Assembly: GCA_003567055.1 (NCBI GenBank) | Contig: PXAW01000271.1 | Span: 1-5,730 of the forward strand | DNA: 5,730 nucleotides | Reading direction: 5' to 3' | DNA from: Hyphomicrobiales bacterium | GTDB taxonomy: Bacteria > Pseudomonadota > Alphaproteobacteria > Rhizobiales > Beijerinckiaceae | In this document: in pieces, positions 1-5,730 of the stretch | How positions within the stretch are numbered: position 1 is the stretch's first letter | How the letters are laid out: every line of letters starts with the position of its first letter | The notes under the pieces: model-generated | Told to the model about the DNA's origin: nothing | The model's database searches: none | What the model saw: only the letters and a program-made list of their open reading frames with translations | Program-made: the position numbers and the translations under genes

Positions 1-193
1 GAACGGTCGTGACACGCTCTACCGGATTCACGGCACCAACGAACCCTGGTCGATCGGCCAGTCGGTGTCATCGGGCTGCATCCGCCTGTTCAATCAGGAT
101 ATCATCGACCTGCATCGGCGCGTGCCGATCGGAACGCGGGTCACGGTGCTGACCCACGGTTCGTCCGATCGCACCCGGCAAACGCTGGTCTGA
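1..193 (+). CDS. L,D-transpeptidase (YkuD/ErfK family), C-terminal fragment
   Basis: The reading frame is open from base 2 and stops at TGA 191-193, giving the last 63 residues; the start lies off the left edge. The fragment carries the L,D-transpeptidase active site: the His-Gly-Thr motif ([13 protein letters not shown], His at visible residue 10) followed by [11 protein letters not shown], with the catalytic Cys at visible residue 26 and the conserved Arg two residues later. Family members form 3-3 (meso-DAP to meso-DAP) crosslinks in peptidoglycan, or anchor proteins to it, in the periplasm. Which of these roles applies, and whether there is a signal peptide, cannot be seen. After the barrel there is only a short tail ([12 protein letters not shown]), so no extra C-terminal domain is present. 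The gene converges on the dehydratase gene, with a hairpin between them. The family call is firm; the subtype is open. Confidence 0.93.
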   Translation, partial: NGRDTLYRIHGTNEPWSIGQSVSSGCIRLFNQDIIDLHRRVPIGTRVTVLTHGSSDRTRQTLV

Positions 194-200
194 TTCTGTC

Positions 201-233
201 CCGGCCCGCATGTGATGCGGGCCGGTTCATTTT
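201..233 (+). terminator. Rho-independent terminator after the L,D-transpeptidase gene
   Basis: There is a perfect 10-bp stem, CCGGCCCGCA (201-210) with TGCGGGCCGG (216-225), a 5-base loop (TGTGA) and then TTCATTTT at 226-233. It begins 8 bases after the transpeptidase stop. In the opposite direction the stem also lies 17 bases beyond the dehydratase stop, but no T-run follows on that strand, so any terminator activity for the dehydratase transcript would be weaker. A shared hairpin between convergent genes is the simplest reading. Confidence 0.85.
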
Positions 234-241
234 CGCGTCAG

Positions 242-2077
242 TCAGTGATTGTCGCGCGGTGCGCCCTGACTCTGCGCGATTCGCTGATACTTCACCGCCG
301 GCTTGAGGACCATGCCCTCCGAGAGCTGATCGACCATCGAGCGCTGGATCTCCTGCCACGGGGTCTGGCTGGCCGGGTAGGGATAGCCGCCGCGCGCCTC
401 GAGATCGGCCCGGCGGCGGTCCAGTTCCTCGCTCGAAATCAGAATGTCGGCGCTGCGCTTGCGCAGATCGATGCGGATGCGGTCGCCGCTTTGCAACAGG
501 GCGAGCCCGCCACCGACTGCGGCTTCCGGCGAAGCGTTCAGGATCGAGGGCGTGCCCGAGGTGCCCGACTGGCGCCCGTCGCCGATGCAGGGCAGGGAGA
601 ACACGCCGCGCCGGATCAGTTCCCCCGGAGGCTGCATGTTGACCACTTCCGCCGCACCCGGATAGCCGATCGGCCCGGTGCCGCGCATGATCAGGATGGT
701 GTGATCGTCGATGCCGAGCGCCGGATCGTCGATACGGTCGTGATAATCCTCCGGCCCGTCGAACACCGCGACCTTGCCCTCGAACGCATCGGGATCTTTC
801 GGATCATCAAGATAGCGCTTCTGGAATTCCGGCGAGATCACGCTCGTCTTCATGATGGCCGAATCGAACAGAGTGCCCTTCAGATTGAGGAAGCCGGCCT
901 GCTGGCGCATCGGTTCGTCATAGGGGCGGATCACGTCGCGATCCCAGGTGAAGCGCTCGCGATAATTCTCGCCGGCTGTGCGGCCGTTCGCCGTCAGCGC
1001 GCCTTCGTGGATCTTGCCCTTCGCGATCAGCTCCGCCATCACCGCAGGCAGTCCGCCGGCGCGATAATATTCCTCGGCGAGATAGTCGCCCGCAGGCTGT
1101 ACGTTGACGAGCAGCGGGATGTCGAAGCCGACCTTCTCCCAGTCGTCACATTCCAGCGGCACGCCCATATGGCGCGCAATGGCGTTGAGGTGGATCGGTG
1201 CATTGGTCGAGCCGCCGATGGCGGAGCAGGCGACGATGGCGTTCTCGAACGCGTCACGGGTGAGGATGTCGGAGGGTTTGAGATCCTCCCAGACCATCTC
1301 GACGATCCGCTTTCCGGTATCATAGGAAGCCTGGCCGCGCTCGCGATAGGGCGCCGGAATCGCGGCCTGTCCGGGCAGGCTCATGCCGAGCGCCTCGGCG
1401 AGCGCATTCATGGTGGAGGCCGTGCCCATGGTGTTGCAATGGCCGTTGGAGGGTGCTGAGCTGCGGACGATTTCGAGGAATTCCTCGTAACCGATCTCGC
1501 CCGCCGCGTGACGCTCGCGCGCCTTCCAGACCACCGTGCCGGAGCCGACGCGTTCGCCGTTCATCCAGCCGTTGAGCATGGGGCCGACATTGAGATTGAT
1601 CGCCGGAATGTTCACCGTGGCCGCCGCCATCAGCAGGGCGGGGGTGGTCTTGTCGCAGCCGGTGAGCAGCACCACGCCGTCGAGCGGGTAGCCGTAGAGC
1701 ACTTCCACCAGCGAGAGATAGGACAGGTTGCGGTCGAGCATCGCGGTGGGACGCTTGCCCGTTTCCTGGATCGGATGGCAGGGAAATTCGAACGCGACAC
1801 CGCCCGCCGCCGCGATGCCCTCGCGCACGCGCTTGGCCAGATCGGTATGGTGACGGTTGCAGGGGGAGAGGTCGGAGCCTGTCTGGGCGATTCCGATGAT
1901 CGGCTTGCCACCCTGCAATTCCTCGCCGGTGAGGCCGTAATTGAGATAGCGCTCGATATAGAGCGCGGTCATGCCCGGATTATCGGGATTGTCGAACCAC
2001 AGCCGCGAGCGCAGCTGCTCCGGCGTGATCACCTTCGCGCGGCTCGATTTCTGATCTTCCGAAGCGCTCTTGAACAT
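242..2077 (-). CDS. IlvD/Edd-family sugar-acid dehydratase (xylonate/pentonate dehydratase-like)
   Basis: The product is 611 aa, full length for the IlvD/Edd family, which removes water from 2,3-dihydroxy acids to give 2-keto-3-deoxy acids, using an Fe-S cluster and Mg2+. All three cluster cysteines are present: Cys73 in [12 protein letters not shown], Cys141 in TGCDKTTPA (with the family Lys143) and Cys214 in [15 protein letters not shown]. The C-terminal signature [21 protein letters not shown] is at about residues 499-519. Overall wording ([50 protein letters not shown]) recalls Caulobacter D-xylonate dehydratase XylD more than biosynthetic dihydroxy-acid dehydratase or rhizobial L-arabinonate dehydratase. 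I infer a role in pentonate or related sugar-acid catabolism; the exact substrate is unknown. The frame stays open to an ATG at 2215, but I chose the ATG at 2077. It has a strong ribosome binding site, family similarity begins just after it, and the 46 extra residues look like translated non-coding DNA. The gene lies 174 bases downstream of argC, so co-transcription is possible but unproven. No other sugar catabolic gene is visible. Confidence 0.93.
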   Translation of the reverse strand: MFKSASEDQKSSRAKVITPEQLRSRLWFDNPDNPGMTALYIERYLNYGLTGEELQGGKPIIGIAQTGSDLSPCNRHHTDLAKRVREGIAAAGGVAFEFPCHPIQETGKRPTAMLDRNLSYLSLVEVLYGYPLDGVVLLTGCDKTTPALLMAAATVNIPAINLNVGPMLNGWMNGERVGSGTVVWKARERHAAGEIGYEEFLEIVRSSAPSNGHCNTMGTASTMNALAEALGMSLPGQAAIPAPYRERGQASYDTGKRIVEMVWEDLKPSDILTRDAFENAIVACSAIGGSTNAPIHLNAIARHMGVPLECDDWEKVGFDIPLLVNVQPAGDYLAEEYYRAGGLPAVMAELIAKGKIHEGALTANGRTAGENYRERFTWDRDVIRPYDEPMRQQAGFLNLKGTLFDSAIMKTSVISPEFQKRYLDDPKDPDAFEGKVAVFDGPEDYHDRIDDPALGIDDHTILIMRGTGPIGYPGAAEVVNMQPPGELIRRGVFSLPCIGDGRQSGTSGTPSILNASPEAAVGGGLALLQSGDRIRIDLRKRSADILISSEELDRRRADLEARGGYPYPASQTPWQEIQRSMVDQLSEGMVLKPAVKYQRIAQSQGAPRDNH

Positions 2078-2084
2078 CCCGCAT

Positions 2085-2092
2085 CTCCTCCC
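2085..2092 (-). promoter_or_regulatory. Ribosome binding site that fixes the dehydratase start
   Basis: GGGAGGAG on the minus strand ends 7 bases before the ATG at 2077. It supports this start over the in-frame ATG at 2215, 46 codons upstream. Confidence 0.85.
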
Positions 2093-2182
2093 GTCATTGG
2101 CCCGAGCCACCCCGGCGGCGTCATGCGCCGTCTTCTGCGCAGGGGTGGTTCGTCTTGGCTGATGACGACAGGAGAGCACGAG

Positions 2183-2206
2183 CCCGGCGGTCAGACAATC
2201 GCCGGG
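2183..2206 (-). promoter_or_regulatory. Inverted repeat enclosing a GntR/FCD-like half-site upstream of the dehydratase gene
   Basis: CCCGGCG (2183-2189) and CGCCGGG (2200-2206) form a perfect 7-bp inverted repeat around a 10-base centre. On the minus strand, TTGTCTGACCG (2198 to 2188) fits the TNGTNNNACNA pattern of FadR-type GntR operators at all fixed positions but the last. Such regulators often control sugar-acid catabolic genes. It lies about 110 bases before the dehydratase start, a plausible operator position. No convincing -35/-10 pair accompanies it and no regulator gene is in the window, so this is a weak call; the repeat could equally act as an RNA hairpin. Confidence 0.25.
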
Positions 2207-2218
2207 AAATGCCAATAC

Positions 2219-2246
2219 CGCCTCGGGGCAACGCGCCCGCGAGGCG
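2219..2246 (-). terminator. Hairpin just after argC, possible weak terminator or processing site
   Basis: CGCCTCGGGG (2219-2228) can pair with CCC (2236-2238) and CGAGGCG (2240-2246), giving about 10 GC-rich pairs with one bulged base (2239). It begins 5 bases beyond the argC stop in the direction of transcription. No T-run follows (GTATTGGCATTT), so a classical terminator is not supported. It may protect the argC mRNA end or only partly separate argC from the dehydratase gene. Confidence 0.35.
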
Positions 2247-2251
2247 CCGGC

Positions 2252-3184
2252 TCACAGCCCGAGCATCAGGCGGATGTTCTGGACAGCGGCCCCCGAGGCG
2301 CCCTTGCCCAGATTGTCGAGTCGGGCGACCAGCAAAGCCTGGGCGTATTCGGGGTGGGAAAAGACGCGCAGCTCCATCTGGTCGGTGCCGTTGAGCGCCT
2401 CCGGTTCGATGCGGGTTTCCGCCTGTGCCGGGATCACTCGCACGAGGCCACCATCGCCGTACCAGTTGGCCAGCGTGCCCTCCAGATCCGCAGCCGTGGC
2501 GCCCCGCAGCTGATCCAGATGCAGCGGGATCGATATCAGCATGCCCTGACGGAAGTTCCCGACCGAGGGGATGAAGATGGGGCGCCGCGCGAGCCTGGAA
2601 TATTTCGTCAGTTCCGGCAGATGTTTATGCGAGAAATTTAACCCATAGAGCGCGAAGGGCGGCGCGTCGCCCTGCTCGTACTGCTCGATCATCTGCCGCC
2701 CGCCGCCGCTATAGCCGGATACGGCGTTGATGGTGACGGGAAAATCCTCCGGCAGAATGCCCTTCTCCACGAGCGGGCGGATCAGCGCGATCGCGCCGGT
2801 GGGGTAGCAGCCCGGATTGGCGACGCGGTCGGCAGCCGCGATCATCTGCGCCTGACCCGGCTCCATCTCGGCGAAACCGTAGACCCAGGCGTGATCGGTG
2901 CGGAAGGCCGTCGAGGCATCGAGAATGCGCGGGCGCGCGCCCTCGAGCGAATCCACCATCGCCACGGCTTCTCGGGCCGCGTCATCGGGCAGGCAGAGCA
3001 CGACCAGATCAGCCTCACGCATCATCTCGCGCCGCGCCTGCGCATCCTTGCGCAGAGCCGGGTCGATGCTGATGATCTGCGCACCGGCCACCGCGCCGAG
3101 CTTCTCGCGGATCTCGAGCCCGGTCGTGCCTGCTTCGCCGTCGATGAAGATTTTCCTGGTCTGGTTGTTCTGCGGGCTGGTCAT
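2252..3184 (-). CDS. argC: N-acetyl-gamma-glutamyl-phosphate reductase, short (type 2) form
   Basis: The product is 310 aa, the length of the short ArgC class. It catalyses the NADPH-dependent reduction of N-acetyl-glutamyl-5-phosphate to the semialdehyde, the third step of arginine biosynthesis, in the cytoplasm. Visible motifs are the N-terminal dinucleotide-binding loop GEAGTTGLEI (residues 16-25, GxxGxxG pattern), the catalytic Cys126 in NPGCYPTGAIALIRPL, SGYSGGGRQMIE (156-167), and the catalytic His188 in SHKHLPELTKYS. The C-terminal half continues with IFIPSVGNFRQGMLISIPLHL, typical of the family. The ATG at 3184 is preceded by GGAAG (3191-3195) with a 6-base gap, and similarity to the family begins within 10 residues, so the start is secure. 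No other arg gene is in the window. Upstream on the same strand lie a rho-independent terminator (3269-3295) and a short arginine-rich ORF (3326-3388), which together look like an attenuator controlling this gene. Confidence 0.97.
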   Translation of the reverse strand: MTSPQNNQTRKIFIDGEAGTTGLEIREKLGAVAGAQIISIDPALRKDAQARREMMREADLVVLCLPDDAAREAVAMVDSLEGARPRILDASTAFRTDHAWVYGFAEMEPGQAQMIAAADRVANPGCYPTGAIALIRPLVEKGILPEDFPVTINAVSGYSGGGRQMIEQYEQGDAPPFALYGLNFSHKHLPELTKYSRLARRPIFIPSVGNFRQGMLISIPLHLDQLRGATAADLEGTLANWYGDGGLVRVIPAQAETRIEPEALNGTDQMELRVFSHPEYAQALLVARLDNLGKGASGAAVQNIRLMLGL

Positions 3185-3268
3185 GGTCGTCTTCCGTTTC
3201 TGGAGCGATGCGATCGCGTACTCGGTTCGGTCAATGATTTCGGCCTGGGGGCGTATCCGGCGCGCATG

Positions 3269-3295
3269 AAAAAAGCCGCACGAAACGCGCGGCTT
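3269..3295 (-). terminator. Rho-independent terminator in the argC leader (attenuator candidate)
   Basis: On the minus strand AAGCCGC (3295 to 3289) pairs with GCGGCTT (3279 to 3273). Two further pairs form inside the loop after one mismatch, and the last stem bases run into TTTTTT (3274 to 3269). It sits 85 bases before the argC start codon and 30 bases after the stop of the 20-codon ORF. It would end any transcript from the upstream toxin-antitoxin-like pair and would also stand between the putative leader promoter and argC. The terminator call is strong; its conditional use as an attenuator is inferred. Confidence 0.88.
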
Positions 3296-3367
3296 GCTTG
3301 GGCGGATTTCAGAAGAAAACGCGCGTCATCGCAGCCGCTGGAGGGCGGTGATCATACGTCGGCTACG
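3285..3367 (-). promoter_or_regulatory. Candidate arginine attenuator RNA: alternative helices 1:2, 2:3 and 2':3
   Basis: Segment 1, CGTAGCCG (3367-3360, inside the Arg codon cluster), can pair with segment 2, CGGCTGCG (3337-3330, at the end of the short ORF), over 8 bp with one G-U. Segment 2, as GCGGCT (3338-3333), can instead pair over 6 bp with AGCCGC (3294-3289), the 5' arm of the terminator. ACGCGCG (3326-3320, starting on the last base of the stop codon) offers another 7-bp pairing with CGCGCGT (3291-3285), also in that arm. A ribosome stalled at the Arg codons would cover segment 1 and free segment 2 to block the terminator. A ribosome reaching the stop codon would cover segment 2 and let the terminator form. 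All pairings are read directly from the sequence; the regulatory interpretation is inference. Confidence 0.5.
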
Positions 3368-3388
3368 GCGTTCAAAATGCGTCTTCAT
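3326..3388 (-). CDS. Putative arginine-rich leader peptide upstream of argC (20 aa)
   Basis: ATG at 3388 to TGA at 3326-3328 encodes MKTHFERRSRRMITALQRLR. Six of 20 codons are Arg: CGC CGT at codons 7-8, CGA CGT at 10-11, CGG at 18 and CGA at 20. No Shine-Dalgarno sequence precedes it. A CTTGACA -35 element upstream would place the transcription start on or next to the ATG, so translation may be leaderless, as in the known Sinorhizobium trpL leader. The ORF ends 30 bases before a rho-independent terminator and 141 bases before argC, on the same strand. Its RNA can form the alternative helices of an attenuator. I infer that it senses charged tRNA-Arg to control argC. Against this, Arg codons are common by chance in GC-rich DNA and the -10 element is poor. 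Confidence 0.5.
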   Translation of the reverse strand: MKTHFERRSRRMITALQRLR

Positions 3389-3395
3389 GGCGTGA

Positions 3396-3425
3396 TCAAT
3401 GCGTTCGCACGTGCTCTTTGTCAAG
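3396..3425 (-). promoter_or_regulatory. Putative promoter for the argC leader
   Basis: On the minus strand CTTGACA (3425-3419) matches the alphaproteobacterial housekeeping -35 consensus perfectly. With a 17-base spacer the -10 would be CATTGA (3401-3396), which is poor; an 18-base spacer gives ATTGAT, with three of six matches. The spacer contains the palindrome GCACGTGC (3414-3407). The predicted start point falls at about 3388-3391, at the ATG of the 20-codon ORF. The element lies 37 bases beyond the toxin-like stop, in otherwise non-coding DNA. Confidence 0.45.
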
Positions 3426-3461
3426 CGAAAGTGGTGGCCCGACAGGGGCTCTGGCGCGAGA

Positions 3462-4049
3462 TCAGTTTCTGGGAAAGAATATTCCCTTGATGCAGGCCGG
3501 GTTTCTCACGGCGATCTGGACGTGGCTCCTGCGATGAATGCCGCTTCCCGGAAAGGCCTTGCCGCCTTCGACGAACATGCCGCGCACCGTATCGAAGGGT
3601 TCTGTGTCAGGTGTCTCGTCAACCATTTCGTGTAGATGACGAAATACCGCGCAATCGAGAAAGCGGAGCAACAGATCACCATTCTCCGTTCCATCCGGAT
3701 TCTGATTGGTCGGTACTTCCAGTCCGGAGTGACTACGAATCGTGACGAACGCATCGTATGCATTCTTGACCAATTCGACGTCTTCCCGCGAAACCAGATC
3801 GAGGCAGTTTCGCAGATCGATCACCGCGCCGATGACACTCGGGTTCTCGTATTCGCCTCTCCGCTTCTTCCACTGTGCCCATTCGAGGGCACGAAGCGGA
3901 TCCGATTCCCAGAAATAGGCGCCGGGTCCGAGCCAGTCGTAGTCCTTCTTGCTCTGGATGATATCGGCTCCGTCGAGCACGGCCTCCCTCGCAACGGAAG
4001 CATCGCAGCCGTGGAAGCCGAGGACGAAGGATGTGGCGAGGCGTCCCAA
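3462..4049 (-). CDS. ADP-ribosyltransferase-like protein, probable toxin of a two-gene module
   Basis: The product is about 195 aa, with no signal peptide or membrane segment, so probably cytoplasmic. Three blocks have the order and spacing of the His-Tyr-Glu type of ADP-ribosyltransferase fold: GFHGCD near the N-terminus (His13), YDWLGPGAYFWESDPLRALEWA (Tyr45), and RGMFVEGGKAFPGSGI followed by HVQIAVRNPACIKGIFFP (candidate Glu161). I recognise the HG...YDWLG.G.YFWE pattern from uncharacterised bacterial proteins, but cannot name a family or target with certainty. Start choice: the only in-frame candidate before the conserved HG motif is TTG at 4049, since the first ATG-coded Met comes far too late. 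No Shine-Dalgarno precedes it. The TTG lies 6 bases after, and in the same frame as, the TAA of the upstream small gene, so expression probably depends on translational coupling or re-initiation. The upstream small gene, compact layout and lower GC (48-52% on two counted lines) fit a toxin-antitoxin module. That it is a gene is fairly certain; the enzymatic fold is moderately supported. Confidence 0.72.
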   Translation of the reverse strand: MGRLATSFVLGFHGCDASVAREAVLDGADIIQSKKDYDWLGPGAYFWESDPLRALEWAQWKKRRGEYENPSVIGAVIDLRNCLDLVSREDVELVKNAYDAFVTIRSHSGLEVPTNQNPDGTENGDLLLRFLDCAVFRHLHEMVDETPDTEPFDTVRGMFVEGGKAFPGSGIHRRSHVQIAVRNPACIKGIFFPRN

Positions 4050-4055
4050 GGTCGT

Positions 4056-4283
4056 TTACGCAGTAACCGGCTTCTTTCCCTTGCCACCGACGTTTTTTCC
4101 GCCAACGGACTTGACCCCGCCCGACTTGCCACCACCGAACTCGGCCCGGAGTTTTCCCTTCTTGGTATAGATGCCTTCCTTGATGAGCATCTCGCGAGCA
4201 GCCCGCTTCGAGGTCAGTGCCTGTTTCGTGCGCTCGGCGATCGTTTTGAGTATTTTCTCGTTGCGCTGTGCCCGGTCCATCAT
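4056..4283 (-). CDS. Small basic protein, probable antitoxin partner of the ADP-ribosyltransferase-like gene
   Basis: The product is 75 aa. Residues 1-50 form an amphipathic, probably helical region (RNEKILKTIAERTKQAL, then TSKRAAREMLIKEGIYT) ending in KKGKLRAEFGG. I recognise the pattern ...A..AL...GIYT..G.L..EYGG from small alphaproteobacterial proteins, often next to putative toxin genes; this is from memory, without a search. Residues 50-73 are an unusual Gly/Lys tail with repeated GGK and VGGK units. It starts at the first of two adjacent ATGs, with GGAGGT (4298-4293) 9 bases upstream. It ends 6 bases before the toxin-like TTG start, in the same frame. Gene order (small gene first) matches typical type II antitoxin-toxin operons. 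I infer an antitoxin that binds the toxin and perhaps autoregulates the operon; no DNA-binding fold is evident. Confidence 0.7.
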   Translation of the reverse strand: MMDRAQRNEKILKTIAERTKQALTSKRAAREMLIKEGIYTKKGKLRAEFGGGKSGGVKSVGGKNVGGKGKKPVTA

Positions 4284-4292
4284 TCGCCCGCT

Positions 4293-4298
4293 ACCTCC
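4293..4298 (-). promoter_or_regulatory. Ribosome binding site of the small antitoxin-like gene
   Basis: GGAGGT on the minus strand is 9 bases before the first ATG (4283) and 12 before the second (4280), favouring the first. It contrasts with the lack of any such site before the toxin-like gene, so the small protein should be made in excess. Confidence 0.75.
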
Positions 4299-4400
4299 AC
4301 AATGACTTCAAGAATACCCGCATTGATTGTGTATGACTTGGATTACTGAGTTTTGCAGGGTTTTCCTTTGACGACAAGCCTCCGCATGCCCTGCGCGACG
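4299..4400. other. AT-rich intergenic segment upstream of the toxin-antitoxin-like pair
   Basis: This segment separates the groEL terminator from the ribosome binding site of the small gene. One counted line (4321-4380) is about 42% G+C, far below the flanking core genes. It should contain the promoter of the pair, but I see no good -35/-10 combination. The only symmetry is an imperfect one (GTAATCC..ATAC) near 4332-4347, too weak to call an operator. Confidence 0.5.
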
Positions 4401-4428
4401 AAAAAGGCCCCGGATCGCTCCGGGGCCT
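4401..4428 (-). terminator. Rho-independent terminator of groEL
   Basis: On the minus strand AGGCCCCGGA pairs perfectly over 10 bp with TCCGGGGCCT around a 4-base loop (GCGA), and the stem runs into TTTTT (4405-4401). It begins 36 bases after the groEL stop. It isolates the chaperonin operon from the downstream toxin-antitoxin-like pair. Confidence 0.93.
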
Positions 4429-4464
4429 CGTATTGCGGTATCGGCGCGGGGCCGGGAAGCCGGA

Positions 4465-5730
<1,266 letters not shown>

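Noticed and set aside
212..1459. Long + strand open frame (415 codons) opposite the dehydratase gene
   Set aside because: It is the antisense shadow of a well-supported IlvD/Edd gene in GC-rich DNA. The product is low-complexity Arg/Ala/Asp-rich with no recognisable domain, and its start lies inside the transpeptidase terminator.
2078..2215. N-terminal extension of the dehydratase to the ATG at 2215
   Set aside because: The 46 extra residues do not resemble the family, and the ATG at 2077 has a GGGAGGAG site at ideal distance.
1508..2641. Long + strand open frame (377 codons) spanning the dehydratase start, the gap and the argC end
   Set aside because: It is antisense to two confident genes, with no domain or ribosome binding site. 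GC-rich codon bias in the real genes explains its openness.
3209..3236. TTGACC on the minus strand as a second argC promoter downstream of the terminator
   Set aside because: A -35-like TTGACC is present, but with a 16-18 base spacer there is no acceptable -10. It cannot be ruled out, and if real it would bypass the attenuator.
2891..3490. + strand open frame of 199 codons across the argC start and the leader
   Set aside because: It overlaps the antisense of argC and crosses the clear minus-strand terminator. Its composition is shadow-like and it has no recognised motif.
4332..4347. Possible palindromic operator GTAATCC..ATAC upstream of the antitoxin-like gene
   Set aside because: Only the outer few bases are symmetric. 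This is too short and imperfect to support an autoregulatory operator.
3636..4349. + strand open frame of 237 codons opposite the toxin-antitoxin-like pair
   Set aside because: The minus-strand genes have a good ribosome binding site and recognisable motifs, while this frame has neither. It is treated as antisense.

Overview
The window looks like a chromosomal segment of an alphaproteobacterium, probably of the Hyphomicrobiales or a neighbouring order. This rests on the GroEL sequence, which resembles rhizobial-type GroEL and ends in GGM repeats plus MDF, on the short (type 2) ArgC, on a Caulobacter XylD-like IlvD/Edd dehydratase, and on high GC in the core genes (one counted 60-base line of groEL is about 77% G+C). 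The taxonomy is inferred from remembered family sequences, not from a search.

Layout, left to right. The 3' end of an L,D-transpeptidase gene (YkuD fold) enters on the + strand and stops at 193, followed by a perfect 10-bp terminator hairpin. Everything else is on the minus strand. Read in the direction of transcription from the right edge, it comprises: the last ~421 codons of groEL with a strong terminator; a two-gene cassette of lower GC that looks like a toxin-antitoxin module (75-aa small protein, then a 195-aa ADP-ribosyltransferase-like protein); a ~277-base non-coding region; argC; a 174-base gap; and a 611-aa IlvD/Edd-type sugar-acid dehydratase that converges on the transpeptidase gene.

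The most interesting part is the region between the putative toxin and argC. On the argC strand it holds a good -35 hexamer (CTTGACA), a 20-codon ORF with six arginine codons (four of them within five codons), and a rho-independent terminator 84 bases before the argC start. The RNA between them can form mutually exclusive 1:2, 2:3 and 3:4 helices. This is the architecture of a ribosome-mediated attenuator, with arginine as the sensed amino acid and an arginine-biosynthesis gene as the target. The spacing also suggests that the leader ORF could be leaderless. The main alternative is that the terminator simply ends the toxin-antitoxin transcript and that the short Arg-rich ORF is a chance product of GC-rich DNA.

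The genes do not form one pathway. GroEL is housekeeping protein folding, ArgC is arginine biosynthesis, the dehydratase is probably pentonate (sugar-acid) catabolism, and the transpeptidase is cell-wall crosslinking. The toxin-antitoxin-like pair, with lower GC and an AT-rich upstream region, looks like a later insertion between groEL and argC.
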